17,240 bases of DNA from Rhodocyclaceae bacterium (lineage in GTDB: Bacteria > Pseudomonadota > Gammaproteobacteria > Burkholderiales > Rhodocyclaceae), in contig JAUXNZ010000224.1 of assembly GCA_030682595.1 (NCBI GenBank), positions 1 through 17,240 on the forward strand. Direction: 5' to 3'. Within the stretch, counting starts at the first letter, position 1, and every line of letters begins with the position of its first letter. The position numbers and the translations under genes are program-made. Positions 7,815 to 14,244 of the stretch are shown piece after piece. Below the pieces are notes generated by a model. The model saw only the letters and a list, made by a program, of their open reading frames with translations. It was not told the origin of the DNA and did no database searches.

Positions 7815-8264
7815 TTACTGCTCGCCGACCACCACCACCGTCACCTTGGCCACGACATCGGCATGGGGCGAGACTTCCAGGACGAACTCGCCGATGGTCT
7901 TCAAGAGACCTTCCGGCATGCGCACGGCGCTCTTGTCAGTCGCGACGCCTTGCGCGGTCAGCGCTTCGGCAACGTCGGCGGGACTCACCGAACCGAACAG
8001 GCGACCATCGACACCGGCCTTGCGGGCGATCTCGACCTTCAGGCCTTCGAGCCTGGCGGCCACGGCTTGCGCCGCGGTGAGCTTATCGGCGGAGAGGCGC
8101 TCCAACTCGGCGCGACGCGCCTCGAACACCTTCATGTTCTCGGGGGTGGCGCGCTTGGCGAAGCCTTTGGGAATCAGAAAATTGCGGGCATAACCTTCCT
8201 TGACCTTGACGACATCGCCGAGACCGCCGAGGTTAACCACTTTGTCCATCAGAATCACTTGCAT
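7815..8264 (-). CDS. rplI: 50S ribosomal protein bL9
   Basis: bL9 binds 23S rRNA near the L1 stalk and helps keep the reading frame. The product is 149 residues, the same length as E. coli L9. It starts MQVILMDKVVNLGGLGDVVKVKEGYARNFLIP, which holds the family's N-terminal signature (GxxGDVVxVKxGYARNxLxP). The C-terminal RNA-binding domain reads DGRLFGSVSPADVAEAL and ends in VTVVVVGEQ. A GAGGAG ribosome site precedes ATG 8264. It is last in the rpsF-priB-rpsR-rplI operon, 15 bp behind rpsR. Confidence 0.98.
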   Translation of the reverse strand: MQVILMDKVVNLGGLGDVVKVKEGYARNFLIPKGFAKRATPENMKVFEARRAELERLSADKLTAAQAVAARLEGLKVEIARKAGVDGRLFGSVSPADVAEALTAQGVATDKSAVRMPEGLLKTIGEFVLEVSPHADVVAKVTVVVVGEQ

Positions 8265-8279
8265 GGTTTGTCTCCTCGT

Positions 8280-8558
8280 TTACTGGTGCAGGTCAGTGTA
8301 GGGCAGCAGCGCCAGGAAGCGGGCGCGCTTGATGGCGGTCGACAACTGACGCTGAAAGCGCGTCTTGGTGCCGGTGATGCGCGCCGGCATGATCTTGCCG
8401 TTTTCACTGATGAAGTCGCGCAGCAGGTCAACATCCTTGTAGTCAACCTGTTCGATCTTCTCGGCGGAGAAACGGCAGAACTTGCGGCGCTTGAACATGT
8501 TGCGGTTCTTGTTCTTGGTCTTGTCGTCTTTCTTTTTACTACTGGGCTTGAAAGCCAT
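8280..8558 (-). CDS. rpsR: 30S ribosomal protein bS18
   Basis: bS18 forms a heterodimer with bS6 on the 30S platform. The 92-residue product has a lysine-rich N-terminal extension (residues about 5-20) and then the conserved core FKRRKFCRFSAEKIEQVDYKD, LLRDFISENGKIMPARITGT and RFQRQLSTAIKRARFLALLP. It is longer than E. coli S18 (75 residues) mainly because of the N-terminal extension. AAAGGA lies upstream of ATG 8558. It sits 15 bp behind priB and 15 bp before rplI. Confidence 0.98.
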   Translation of the reverse strand: MAFKPSSKKKDDKTKNKNRNMFKRRKFCRFSAEKIEQVDYKDVDLLRDFISENGKIMPARITGTKTRFQRQLSTAIKRARFLALLPYTDLHQ

Positions 8559-8573
8559 ATCAAAATCCTTTTA

Positions 8574-8876
8574 TCAAATCATCTCTGCAAATTCGATCAT
8601 GGTCACGTGCAGCACGGGCATCTTCTGTTTCAGGCTCTTCGCGGCCAGAAAACCGCTGACCGTGAGTCCCGTGCCGGGTGACGCTTCCTTGAGCAGCAGG
8701 GCAGTCGGGCCGAGGGCCACGCAGGCAAGCTCGCATTCGACGTTGCGGGAGGTTCCGGCTTCACTCTGCTCCGACGCATGGACGACCCGGAATTCGATCA
8801 CCGGGACACCCGCCGGGGTGTAACGCAGAATGCCTCGCTCCAGCAACCGACCTGCAAGCTCGGTGCGGTTAGCCAA
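8574..8876 (-). CDS. priB: Primosomal replication protein PriB
   Basis: PriB is a dimeric OB-fold protein that binds single-stranded DNA and helps PriA restart stalled replication forks. The 100-residue product reads MANRTELAGRLLERG, YTPAGVPVIEFRVVH, ECELACVALGPTA and SGFLAAKSLKQKMPVLHVT, the usual PriB/SSB-like pattern, close to E. coli PriB (104 residues). The start is a TTG at 8876, one base behind the rpsF stop (TGA G TTG), which suggests translation coupled to rpsF. Its place between rpsF and rpsR is the standard one in beta- and gammaproteobacteria. Confidence 0.95.
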   Translation of the reverse strand: MANRTELAGRLLERGILRYTPAGVPVIEFRVVHASEQSEAGTSRNVECELACVALGPTALLLKEASPGTGLTVSGFLAAKSLKQKMPVLHVTMIEFAEMI

Positions 8877-8877
8877 C

Positions 8878-9291
8878 TCAGGCGGCAGCCTCTATGTTGT
8901 CAACCGCGGCCTCCGCGACCTCGACCGGCTTGGCTTCAGTCGGCGCACTCGGCGCGGCGAACGAGCGTGACTTCTCCTCCTTCATCATCGGGGAAGGCGC
9001 GGTCTCGGCCTTGTCCGCCTTGATGGTCAGATGGCGCAATACGGCATCGTTGAATTTGAAGGAATGTTCCAGTTCGGCCAGGGTCTCGCCATCGCACTCG
9101 ATGTTCATGAGCACGTAGTGCGCCTTGTGCACTTTCTGGATCGGATAGGCCATCTGGCGACGACCCCAATCTTCCAGGCGATGAATGACACCGGACTTGC
9201 CGGTGACGAGCGTCTTGTAACGCTCGATCATGGCGGGAACCTGATCGGATTGGTCCGGGTGGACGATGAAAGCTATTTCGTAATGTCGCAT
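8878..9291 (-). CDS. rpsF: 30S ribosomal protein bS6
   Basis: bS6 pairs with bS18 on the 30S platform. The 137-residue product starts MRHYEIAFIVHPDQSDQVPAM and contains RLEDWGRRQMAYPIQK and YVLMNIECD, both typical of S6. After about residue 100 there is an acidic, alanine-rich tail (KPVEVAEAAVDNIEAAA) of the kind often variable in this family. ATG 9291 is chosen over an upstream in-frame start because AGGAG lies 6 bp before it and the S6 fold begins there. It is first in the operon, with a promoter and a hairpin leader upstream. Confidence 0.98.
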   Translation of the reverse strand: MRHYEIAFIVHPDQSDQVPAMIERYKTLVTGKSGVIHRLEDWGRRQMAYPIQKVHKAHYVLMNIECDGETLAELEHSFKFNDAVLRHLTIKADKAETAPSPMMKEEKSRSFAAPSAPTEAKPVEVAEAAVDNIEAAA

Positions 9292-9316
9292 GCACGCTCC
9301 TTTTGGGTTGGGTGAA

Positions 9317-9344
9317 GCCCCCCCGCATGCAGTTCGGGTGGGGC
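9317..9344 (-). promoter_or_regulatory. Hairpin in the rpsF leader, candidate S6:S18 autoregulatory site
   Basis: In the predicted rpsF leader GCCCC-A-CCCG pairs with CGGGGGGGC around a 9-nt loop, with one bulged A, about 25-53 nt before the start codon. Many bacteria have a leader structure bound by the bS6:bS18 dimer for feedback control, with a CCG near the stem top, as here (CCCGAAC). The match to that motif is by eye only. Confidence 0.4.
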
Positions 9345-9362
9345 AAGGATGAAAGGGGCGTG

Positions 9363-9391
9363 ATTTTATCTGGAACAAAGCGACATTACAA
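9363..9391 (-). promoter_or_regulatory. Predicted promoter of the rpsF operon
   Basis: On the minus strand TTGTAA (plus 9386-9391) and TAAAAT (plus 9363-9368) are 17 bp apart, a good sigma-70-like spacing. Transcription would start near 9356, leaving a leader of about 65 nt before rpsF. Confidence 0.6.
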
Positions 9392-9399
9392 GGTAATGT
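9383..9399. promoter_or_regulatory. Inverted repeat overlapping the rpsF -35 element
   Basis: ACATTAC and GTAATGT form a perfect 7-bp inverted repeat around AAG. It overlaps the predicted -35 box of rpsF and lies about 60 bp before the divergent HDOD gene. It could be an operator; no regulator is known from the sequence. Confidence 0.4.
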
Positions 9400-9456
9400 G
9401 CGGGCAAGAAATCCGCCTGCTCCGTTTTCTTCCGCCAGCACCCGCACCGATAATGC

Positions 9457-10326
9457 ATGTCAATGCTTGATAAACCTTTCCCCGATCTCGAAGCTTGGGT
9501 CGCCTTTTTCTGCCAGGCGAACATTCCCGTACTGCGCCACACCGAGCACCGCTTGGCCGAATTGTGCGCCAATGCCAACAAATCCAACGCCCGCGTCATA
9601 TCGTCGGTCATTCTTCACGACCCACTGATGACGCTGCGCGTGCTGGCCTATATCGAGGCCAAACGCAACAAGAACCGCGATACGGACATCACCACCATCG
9701 AACGCGCGCTGATGATGATCGGCATGGAGCCTTTCTTCCGCGATTTCCAGGAACTGCCGTTGATCGAGGATCAACTGAAACCGCATCCGCGCGCCCTGCT
9801 CGGCCTGCTCAAGACCATCAACCGCGCGCGCAAGGCAGCACAGTGGGCGCGCGACTGGGCGATCTATCGACACGACCTCGATGTCGATGAAGTCGTCGTG
9901 GCCACCCTGCTCTATGACTTCACCGAAATTCTCATGTGGTGCTTTGCCCCCAATCTCGCCTTGCAGTTCGCCGAGAAACAGCAGGCCGACCGCACCCTGC
10001 GCTCGGTCGACTTGCAGGCCGAAGTTTTCAACCAGCCCCTTTACCAGATCAAGCTGGCCTTGGCTCACACCTGGCGCCTGCCCGAGCTGCTCACGACCCT
10101 GATGGACCCCAGCAATGCAAACCACCCGCGCGCCAAGAACGTCAAGCTTGCGGTCGATCTTGCGCGCCACTCGGCCAACGGCTGGGACGATGCCGCCTTG
10201 CCGGACGACTACACGGCCATCGGCGAACTGCTGCACCTGAGCGAGGAAGCAGTGATGCGTCGCTTGGGACGGGACAAGCCCGAAGCAATAACCGGGACTG
10301 CGGCCACCGACAATCAACCGCAGTAA
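9457..10326 (+). CDS. HDOD domain-containing protein
   Basis: The 289-residue product resembles the HDOD family, output domains related to HD phosphohydrolases that lack clear catalytic metal ligands and are linked to signalling. The pattern VLRHTEHRLAELCAN, VISSVILHDPLMTLRVLAYIEA, TTIERALMMIGMEPFFRDF and VDEVVVATLLYDFTEIL fits the helical HDOD fold, with LLYDFTE at the place of the family's HD-like motif. There is no visible fused GGDEF, EAL or receiver domain. The start could also be the ATG at 9463, six bases later; neither has a clear ribosome site. It is transcribed divergently from rpsF and its end overlaps a small convergent gene. The precise role is unknown. Confidence 0.85.
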   Translation: MSMLDKPFPDLEAWVAFFCQANIPVLRHTEHRLAELCANANKSNARVISSVILHDPLMTLRVLAYIEAKRNKNRDTDITTIERALMMIGMEPFFRDFQELPLIEDQLKPHPRALLGLLKTINRARKAAQWARDWAIYRHDLDVDEVVVATLLYDFTEILMWCFAPNLALQFAEKQQADRTLRSVDLQAEVFNQPLYQIKLALAHTWRLPELLTTLMDPSNANHPRAKNVKLAVDLARHSANGWDDAALPDDYTAIGELLHLSEEAVMRRLGRDKPEAITGTAATDNQPQ

Positions 10327-10490
10327 CGCAGGTTCAACTGCTCAAGCAGCAGCTCCGGCTGTCCGTAGGCGAGGAAAGCAGCCACCAGCACCGCGCCGAG
10401 CGCGACACCCAGCAGCACCCAGCCAACGGTGCGCCACCGGCGTCGGGAAGCCTGAGATTGTGACGTTATTTGCACAGACTCGTCACTCAT
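10314..10490 (-). CDS. Small single-pass membrane protein of unknown function
   Basis: The 58-residue product (MSDESVQITSQSQ to LNLRYCG) has a polar N-terminus, RRRWR, and then one hydrophobic segment VGWVLLGVALGAVLVAAFLAYG (about residues 23-44). The RRRWR before the membrane span suggests the N-terminus stays in the cytoplasm. I do not recognise a family. The frame can be extended 6 codons upstream to an ATG at 10508. It runs against the HDOD gene and overlaps its last 13 bp, so it is an inferred gene. Confidence 0.5.
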   Translation of the reverse strand: MSDESVQITSQSQASRRRWRTVGWVLLGVALGAVLVAAFLAYGQPELLLEQLNLRYCG

Positions 10491-10531
10491 GATCGAACAC
10501 CGATCCAAGTAATCGTTAAAATACGCCTTCC

Positions 10532-10607
10532 GCCCCCATAGCTCAGTGGATAGAGCACCTTCCTCCTAAGAAGGGGGTCGCACGTTCGATTCGTGCTGGG
10601 GGCGCCA
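10532..10607 (+). tRNA. tRNA-Arg (anticodon CCU)
   Basis: The acceptor arms GCCCCCA (10532-10538) and TGGGGGC (10597-10603) pair perfectly, followed by discriminator G and an encoded CCA. The D-arm holds AGCTCAGTGGATAGAGC. The anticodon stem CCTTC/GAAGG encloses CTCCTAA, giving anticodon CCU, which reads AGG. The T-arm has GTTCGATTC. A TAAAAT box at 10517-10522 is a likely -10 element. Accessory DNA starts directly behind the 3' end, so the tRNA is the probable integration site of the conjugative element. Confidence 0.97.
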
Positions 10608-10686
10608 CAGAAACCTAGTAACCATGCGGGTTTGCGGCATTTTAGCAAGATTCCATAAGCATTGGCAACAACGTAAAAAACCGGAT

Positions 10687-10761
10687 TTTTGCCACCGAGT
10701 GCCCCCGTTTTGCCACTGAATATCACGATTTGCCCCGCCGTAAGTGTCCCCGTTTTGTCCC
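10687..10761 (+). repeat. Phased direct repeats next to the tRNA (candidate integrase/excisionase arm sites)
   Basis: TTTTGCCAC occurs at 10687-10695 and 10708-10716, with degenerate copies ATTTGCCCC at 10728 and TTTTGTCCC at 10753. The spacings of 21, 20 and 25 bp are near two helical turns. A longer unit, GTGCCCCCGTTTTGCC at 10699, recurs with two changes at 10744. The whole stretch 10608-10861 holds no convincing gene. Confidence 0.5.
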
Positions 10762-10861
10762 AGCAACAGGTTTTCGCTACGTTGGCGAAAAATAAAGGCA
10801 ACGTCAACCCGATTCGGTGTCATTCGTTATCATGTCCTGACCTGCCATTTTTCTGGATTTC

Positions 10862-11257
10862 ATGCTCAAGATTTTTGACCTGATGTTTTCGACTCGTGCC
10901 GGAAAATTGGCAATGCGCGGGTACGCGCTAGTTTTGCTGCTAGCGCTTGCTCTCTTGGCAACTGAGATGCCGCCTCAGGTCATTGTGTCACTGCTGGCTA
11001 CCGCACTGCTCACTCTTGCACTTACGTTCAAGAGTGAGATCAGCCGGCACCGTGGCAGCATCGCCGACCGTGCCTGCGATCTTCTGCCCGTCGCACAAAG
11101 CAGCATTGCCCTCGCGTTTGCGTTCCTGCCCCTCCCTGTGCGGTTCTACGCTGCGCCGGCACGCGTCCTGCCTCGCCCCGCGACTGGACGCCTTGGCCGC
11201 TTACCTGCTGTCACGCTTAGCCCCCGGCTTTTGCCGGTCCCTACCGCTTGCGCGTAG
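10862..11257 (+). CDS. Possible small membrane protein, function unknown
   Basis: The 131-residue frame starts MLKIFDLMFSTRAGKLAMRG and contains hydrophobic stretches YALVLLLALALLATE (about residues 21-35) and VIVSLLATALLTLALTF (about 40-56), which could be two membrane helices. The second half is rich in Pro, Arg and Ala without clear domain character, so the true end or frame may differ; another frame stays open to 11339. No good ribosome site precedes the ATG. I do not recognise it. It may be a real element-encoded gene, a broken gene, or chance. Confidence 0.35.
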   Translation: MLKIFDLMFSTRAGKLAMRGYALVLLLALALLATEMPPQVIVSLLATALLTLALTFKSEISRHRGSIADRACDLLPVAQSSIALAFAFLPLPVRFYAAPARVLPRPATGRLGRLPAVTLSPRLLPVPTACA

Positions 11258-11288
11258 CGCTGCCGGTGGGTTTCTCTTTCTTCGACTG

Positions 11289-11368
11289 AGAACTGCCGGC
11301 CCCTGCAGCCGAGCAGCGCGACGACGCACGCCAGCATAAAAATTCCGGCAGTTCTTTCGGGGAACTGC
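11289..11368 (+). promoter_or_regulatory. Leader with two mutually exclusive hairpins before the HTH gene
   Basis: GAACTGCCGG (11290-11299) can pair perfectly with CCGGCAGTTC (11345-11354). The last seven bases of that second segment, GCAGTTC (11348-11354), can instead pair with GAACTGC (11362-11368), which lies between the ribosome site (GGGGAA, 11359-11364) and the ATG at 11370. Only one pairing can form at a time, so the leader could switch translation on or off. Confidence 0.45.
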
Positions 11369-11369
11369 T

Positions 11370-11681
11370 ATGCAACCAGCACAAACACAAATTCAGGCGA
11401 GCGCGGCATCGACGCTTGCAATGCTTAAATCTCTTTACCCTGGTGCTGTACTTCTCAACACCAATCAAGTTGCTGCGGCGGTCGGGTTGAGCGCAAAGAC
11501 CATCAGGAACCTACAGGGCAGGTTTCCGATCCAGTCCATCAAGCTTGGGGAAAATAGGCGGTTCAGGATGGTCGATGTTGCTGATGCCATCGACTCGGGC
11601 CTTGAGCTACCTACCCCAATTGAAAAAAATGAGCAGAAACGCGGGCGCGGCAGGCCGCGCAAGGCTGGAGGTGTGGCATGA
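11370..11681 (+). CDS. HTH DNA-binding protein with C-terminal AT-hook
   Basis: The 103-residue product has a MerR/AlpA-like helix-turn-helix: LLNTNQVAAAVGLSAKTIRNL, then GRFPIQSIKLGENRRFRMVDVADAI (residues about 28-75). Such proteins in mobile elements act as excisionases or transcription regulators. The C-terminus carries KRGRGRPRK (about residues 90-98), a classic AT-hook that binds the minor groove of AT-rich DNA. GGGGAA stands 5-6 bp before ATG 11370, within a hairpin. The stop overlaps the next gene's start by 4 bp (ATGA), so the two are translated together. Whether it controls transfer, excision or replication cannot be told. Confidence 0.75.
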   Translation: MQPAQTQIQASAASTLAMLKSLYPGAVLLNTNQVAAAVGLSAKTIRNLQGRFPIQSIKLGENRRFRMVDVADAIDSGLELPTPIEKNEQKRGRGRPRKAGGVA

Positions 11682-12445
11682 GCGCCGAATCGCGTCCTCA
11701 CCCCCGCTTTCTGTGGACTGAGCAACGCGTCCAGTCGTTGCCTTTGTCATTGAAAAGGCTGTTGGAATACGTCTGGACAGGCCCTGATGTGAATGGGGCC
11801 GGTGTTACTGTCTTTGAGCCGGGAGTTTGGCAGTCGCGCATTGGTGAAATCTCGTTTGCTATTGAGACAGGCTTGGAGATGTTGGACAAGGCTGGGCATG
11901 TCCTCTATGACACTACAACTGGGGAAGTGTGGCCGCGCCGCTGGTTCTCATTTCACAAGTTTGCAACAGCGCCAGCTAAATCAGCACTTAATGCTGGGCT
12001 GAGAAGGATTCAAAGCAGCTTGATTCTTGCAGCAGTCAGTGAGGCGGCGGCTCATGCTGGCGTATCTGTGGATAACTTCAAGGTAAATGTTATAAAACAA
12101 CGAGGTAACCTACCAACACCAACCCCAACTCCAACTACAACCACCACCACCACGCTGTCAGGGCTTTGGCTGGAAGCGGTGGAGGTGGAAATTGAGAATC
12201 AAAGAAAGCTCAAAGGAGTCGTGAGCGAAGACGGGCTGAGGAATTCAATTCTGAAGCGGTACGCGGACGGAAACAAAGGGCCAGGGCCAGGGGTGCTGAA
12301 GCAGCTTGAGGCGCGCAAGCGCGCTCAAGAGCGGCGGGCGCAGCCTCCTACCCCTGAGCCGGCCAGGGCCGCCCCAGAGGTCGTCTCAGCCCATATGAAG
12401 GGCATAAATCTGCTTTACCGACCAACCGCCACAGCCGCAGCATAA
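11678..12445 (+). CDS. Element-encoded protein of unknown function, possibly replication-related
   Basis: The 255-residue product has three visible parts. The first 130 residues (WTEQRVQSLPLSLKRLLEYVW, WQSRIGEISFAIETGLEML, YDTTTGEVWPRRWFSFHKF) look like a winged-helix domain of the type seen in phage and plasmid replication proteins. A Thr/Pro linker PTPTPTPTTTTTTT (about residues 146-160) is encoded by a run of ACC/ACT/CCA repeats. A charged C-terminal part follows, with EIENQRKLKGVVSEDGLRNSILKRYADG and KQLEARKRAQERRAQ. The replication role is only inferred from the fold-like pattern and its place next to a regulator. It overlaps the AT-hook gene by 4 bp and ends at terminators. Confidence 0.7.
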   Translation: MSAESRPHPRFLWTEQRVQSLPLSLKRLLEYVWTGPDVNGAGVTVFEPGVWQSRIGEISFAIETGLEMLDKAGHVLYDTTTGEVWPRRWFSFHKFATAPAKSALNAGLRRIQSSLILAAVSEAAAHAGVSVDNFKVNVIKQRGNLPTPTPTPTTTTTTTLSGLWLEAVEVEIENQRKLKGVVSEDGLRNSILKRYADGNKGPGPGVLKQLEARKRAQERRAQPPTPEPARAAPEVVSAHMKGINLLYRPTATAAA

Positions 12446-12471
12446 AAAAAGGGAGGCCAAAGCAGCCTCCC
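12444..12471 (-). terminator. Rho-independent terminator of the transfer operon (minus strand)
   Basis: GGGAGGC (12451-12457) and GCCTCCC (12465-12471) form a perfect stem. On the minus strand it is followed by seven T (12450-12444). It ends transcription coming from trbL and overlaps the end of the convergent gene. Confidence 0.85.
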
Positions 12472-12494
12472 CAACCTTCCTTCCAGTCAACCAA

Positions 12495-12540
12495 GCCTGC
12501 CGCTTGCGCGGCAGGCGTCCCGCCTACGGCGGGTTTTTTT
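12495..12540 (+). terminator. Double hairpin terminator for the plus-strand genes
   Basis: A first hairpin, GCCTGCCGC-ttgc-GCGGCAGGC (12495-12516), is followed by CCCGCC-tac-GGCGGG (12519-12533) and seven T (12534-12540). It ends the HTH gene operon 50 bp after its stop. Confidence 0.85.
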
Positions 12541-12557
12541 GGATGAAAAGACAAAAT

Positions 12558-14048
12558 TCACTCGCGATGATAACCGTCAACATGGATGCCCATATCTTGA
12601 CCCGCGTCATGCCTGACTTCCCTGTTTAAGCTGTCAGCGTGCTTTTCAAGCCGCTGCTTTACCTCATCAAAAGCCGTGCCCTTGCCGCCGATAGTGTTTT
12701 GCCCGGCTGCACTAGCTGCACTAGTGCCTGTGCTGCCACCAGCAGCTGCTTTGAGCTTATCTTGAAAATCCTGCTTTTCTTGAGGTGAAAACTGGCTTTT
12801 CCCACCATCCTGATTCTCTCTCCCAGCCGCTGGGGACTGGCTCTTGCTTGCTGCTTTCCCATCCAATAAATCCGCGCCGCCAGGCGCGACAGCCTGCGCA
12901 GCAGGCACACGCGAGTCCGGCTTGATGGCCCCGTTTGTCAAGTCAGACTTCGAGTCCTGCCCACTCATGCCCATGCCTGATTTTTTGAGCCAGTCAGACA
13001 TGGCCTGCCCTGCTTTCCCTGCACCAGCCCCGCCAGTCGCCTGATTCAAAGCCGCGCCGGCCGCCACCCCTGCCATTCCAGCGGCCACGCCAGCGGCAAC
13101 AGAGCCGGCCATGTCCCCACTGCCCAGCGCCACGTTTCCAGAAGCCAGTGATGCAGCAATCCCATCTGCGTGGTGCGTCAGGAACGCGAGCAGCACAAAG
13201 CCGAACATTGACCCAAGGATTGGCGTCCAAATGTCTGCGACGACACTGAATGACTCAGCGTCAATAAAGTTTGTGAAAGATTCAGCAACAATTTGCAGGG
13301 AGGTCACGATTGCAGCGAGGATGACGATTCTGTAAACCAACCCGAGCAGCATTTTGAAAGGTGCTATTCCTTGGTCTCTTAAACCCTTCAGTCCAAGCAT
13401 TGCCACCGAGAGTGGCGCTACTGCGATAAACAGTGCCGCCTGCACTTTCACCAGAAAAACCTTGAGCGCGATATACGCGCAGCAGATGAGAATGACCATT
13501 GACGTAAAAAACACCATCAAGGCAGTGACAAAACCAAGCCCAGGAACCAGTGCCATAGCTGCCATCGTGCCGGGGCTGGTTGCCGTGGCCTTAGCCACCG
13601 CAATCGTAATCTTTCCATAGCTCACCAGACCGATTGACAGTATGTCCCAGGTGTCAAATGACCCGCCGCCGGCGCCGACCCAGGATGCAGCTTGGCCGAG
13701 AAAAAAGTCGACGGTGCCCTGCATAAAATCGCCGATCTTCGTCCCGCCAGAGTCGCCAGGTTCCAGCAGGTAGAGACAGAAGGCCGCCCACAGAATCGAC
13801 ATCGAAAGCTTGCCGATGACTTTGTCAATTGTCGCGTCAGTACCGAGCATAGCCAGGCCATCAATGGTGAACTGCAGCACGAGAAAGACGAACAGCAGCT
13901 TAATCGCGATGACAAGCAAGTTGTTCGTAATCGCAACCGTCGACGCTTGAAGCGCCGCGCCGACCAAGTCGGTCGGCGGGGTGTAAGCCAACGCGCCGCC
14001 GGCAGCGGCGAGCAGGGCGAGGGCAAGCAGTATCTTTCTCATGTTCAT
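12558..14048 (-). CDS. trbL: TrbL/VirB6-family conjugative transfer membrane protein
   Basis: TrbL is the polytopic inner-membrane channel component of P-type (IncP-like) type IV secretion systems, related to VirB6. The 496-residue product starts with a signal-peptide-like segment (RKILLALALLAAAGGALA). It has about six membrane stretches, among them LLVIAIKLLFVFLVLQF, VTALMVFFTSMVILICCAYIAL, LFIAVAPLSVAMLGL, MLLGLVYRIVILAAIV and FGFVLLAFLTHHADGIAASLA. An Ala/Gly-rich stretch (about 300-335) and a long polar tail follow. The start at 14048 is supported by GAAGG 5 bp upstream. It follows the trbK-like lipoprotein by 9 bp, in the IncP order trbJ-trbK-trbL, and is last in the operon before a terminator. 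Confidence 0.9.
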   Translation of the reverse strand: MNMRKILLALALLAAAGGALAYTPPTDLVGAALQASTVAITNNLLVIAIKLLFVFLVLQFTIDGLAMLGTDATIDKVIGKLSMSILWAAFCLYLLEPGDSGGTKIGDFMQGTVDFFLGQAASWVGAGGGSFDTWDILSIGLVSYGKITIAVAKATATSPGTMAAMALVPGLGFVTALMVFFTSMVILICCAYIALKVFLVKVQAALFIAVAPLSVAMLGLKGLRDQGIAPFKMLLGLVYRIVILAAIVTSLQIVAESFTNFIDAESFSVVADIWTPILGSMFGFVLLAFLTHHADGIAASLASGNVALGSGDMAGSVAAGVAAGMAGVAAGAALNQATGGAGAGKAGQAMSDWLKKSGMGMSGQDSKSDLTNGAIKPDSRVPAAQAVAPGGADLLDGKAASKSQSPAAGRENQDGGKSQFSPQEKQDFQDKLKAAAGGSTGTSAASAAGQNTIGGKGTAFDEVKQRLEKHADSLNREVRHDAGQDMGIHVDGYHRE

Positions 14049-14057
14049 GTTCCCTTC

Positions 14058-14228
14058 TTAAAACTGACCAGGCTTCTTTTCGCGCGGGGGTGGCAGTGGC
14101 TTGTTTTCGAACTGCCAAAGCCGAGCGTTGATCTTGTCTATCTCTTCCTGTGACATTTTTCCAGCTGGCTCTTTACCGCATGCCGTTAGCATAACGGCGG
14201 CGAGCAGGGTGGCGGCGATGATCTTCAT
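14058..14228 (-). CDS. trbK: TrbK-like small lipoprotein, candidate entry exclusion protein
   Basis: The 56-residue product has a lipoprotein signal: MKIIAATLLAAVM followed by lipobox LTAC-G, giving a mature lipid-anchored peptide of about 40 residues. Lying between trbJ and trbL, it matches the place of IncP trbK, a small lipoprotein that blocks entry of a second related plasmid. Its end, NARLWQFENKPLPPPR followed by EKKPGQF, is nearly identical to the end of TrbJ: 22 of 23 residues. The codons differ silently at 14 places, so the protein sequence has been kept by selection. AAAGGAAA precedes ATG 14228. The exclusion role is inferred from position and type. Confidence 0.8.
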   Translation of the reverse strand: MKIIAATLLAAVMLTACGKEPAGKMSQEEIDKINARLWQFENKPLPPPREKKPGQF

Positions 14229-14244
14229 GGTCTTTCCTTTCAGT

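Noticed and set aside
9292..9447. Longer rpsF start at 9447
   Set aside because: The extra 52 residues do not resemble S6 and would cover the promoter; AGGAG precedes the 9291 start.
9460..10317. 285-residue open frame on the minus strand across the HDOD gene
   Set aside because: Mirror of the HDOD coding strand; no ribosome site or recognisable motif.
12362..12385. GGGCCGCCCCA match to the repeat core inside the gene at 11678-12445
   Set aside because: No complementary arms flank it and the core is incomplete, so it is taken as chance.
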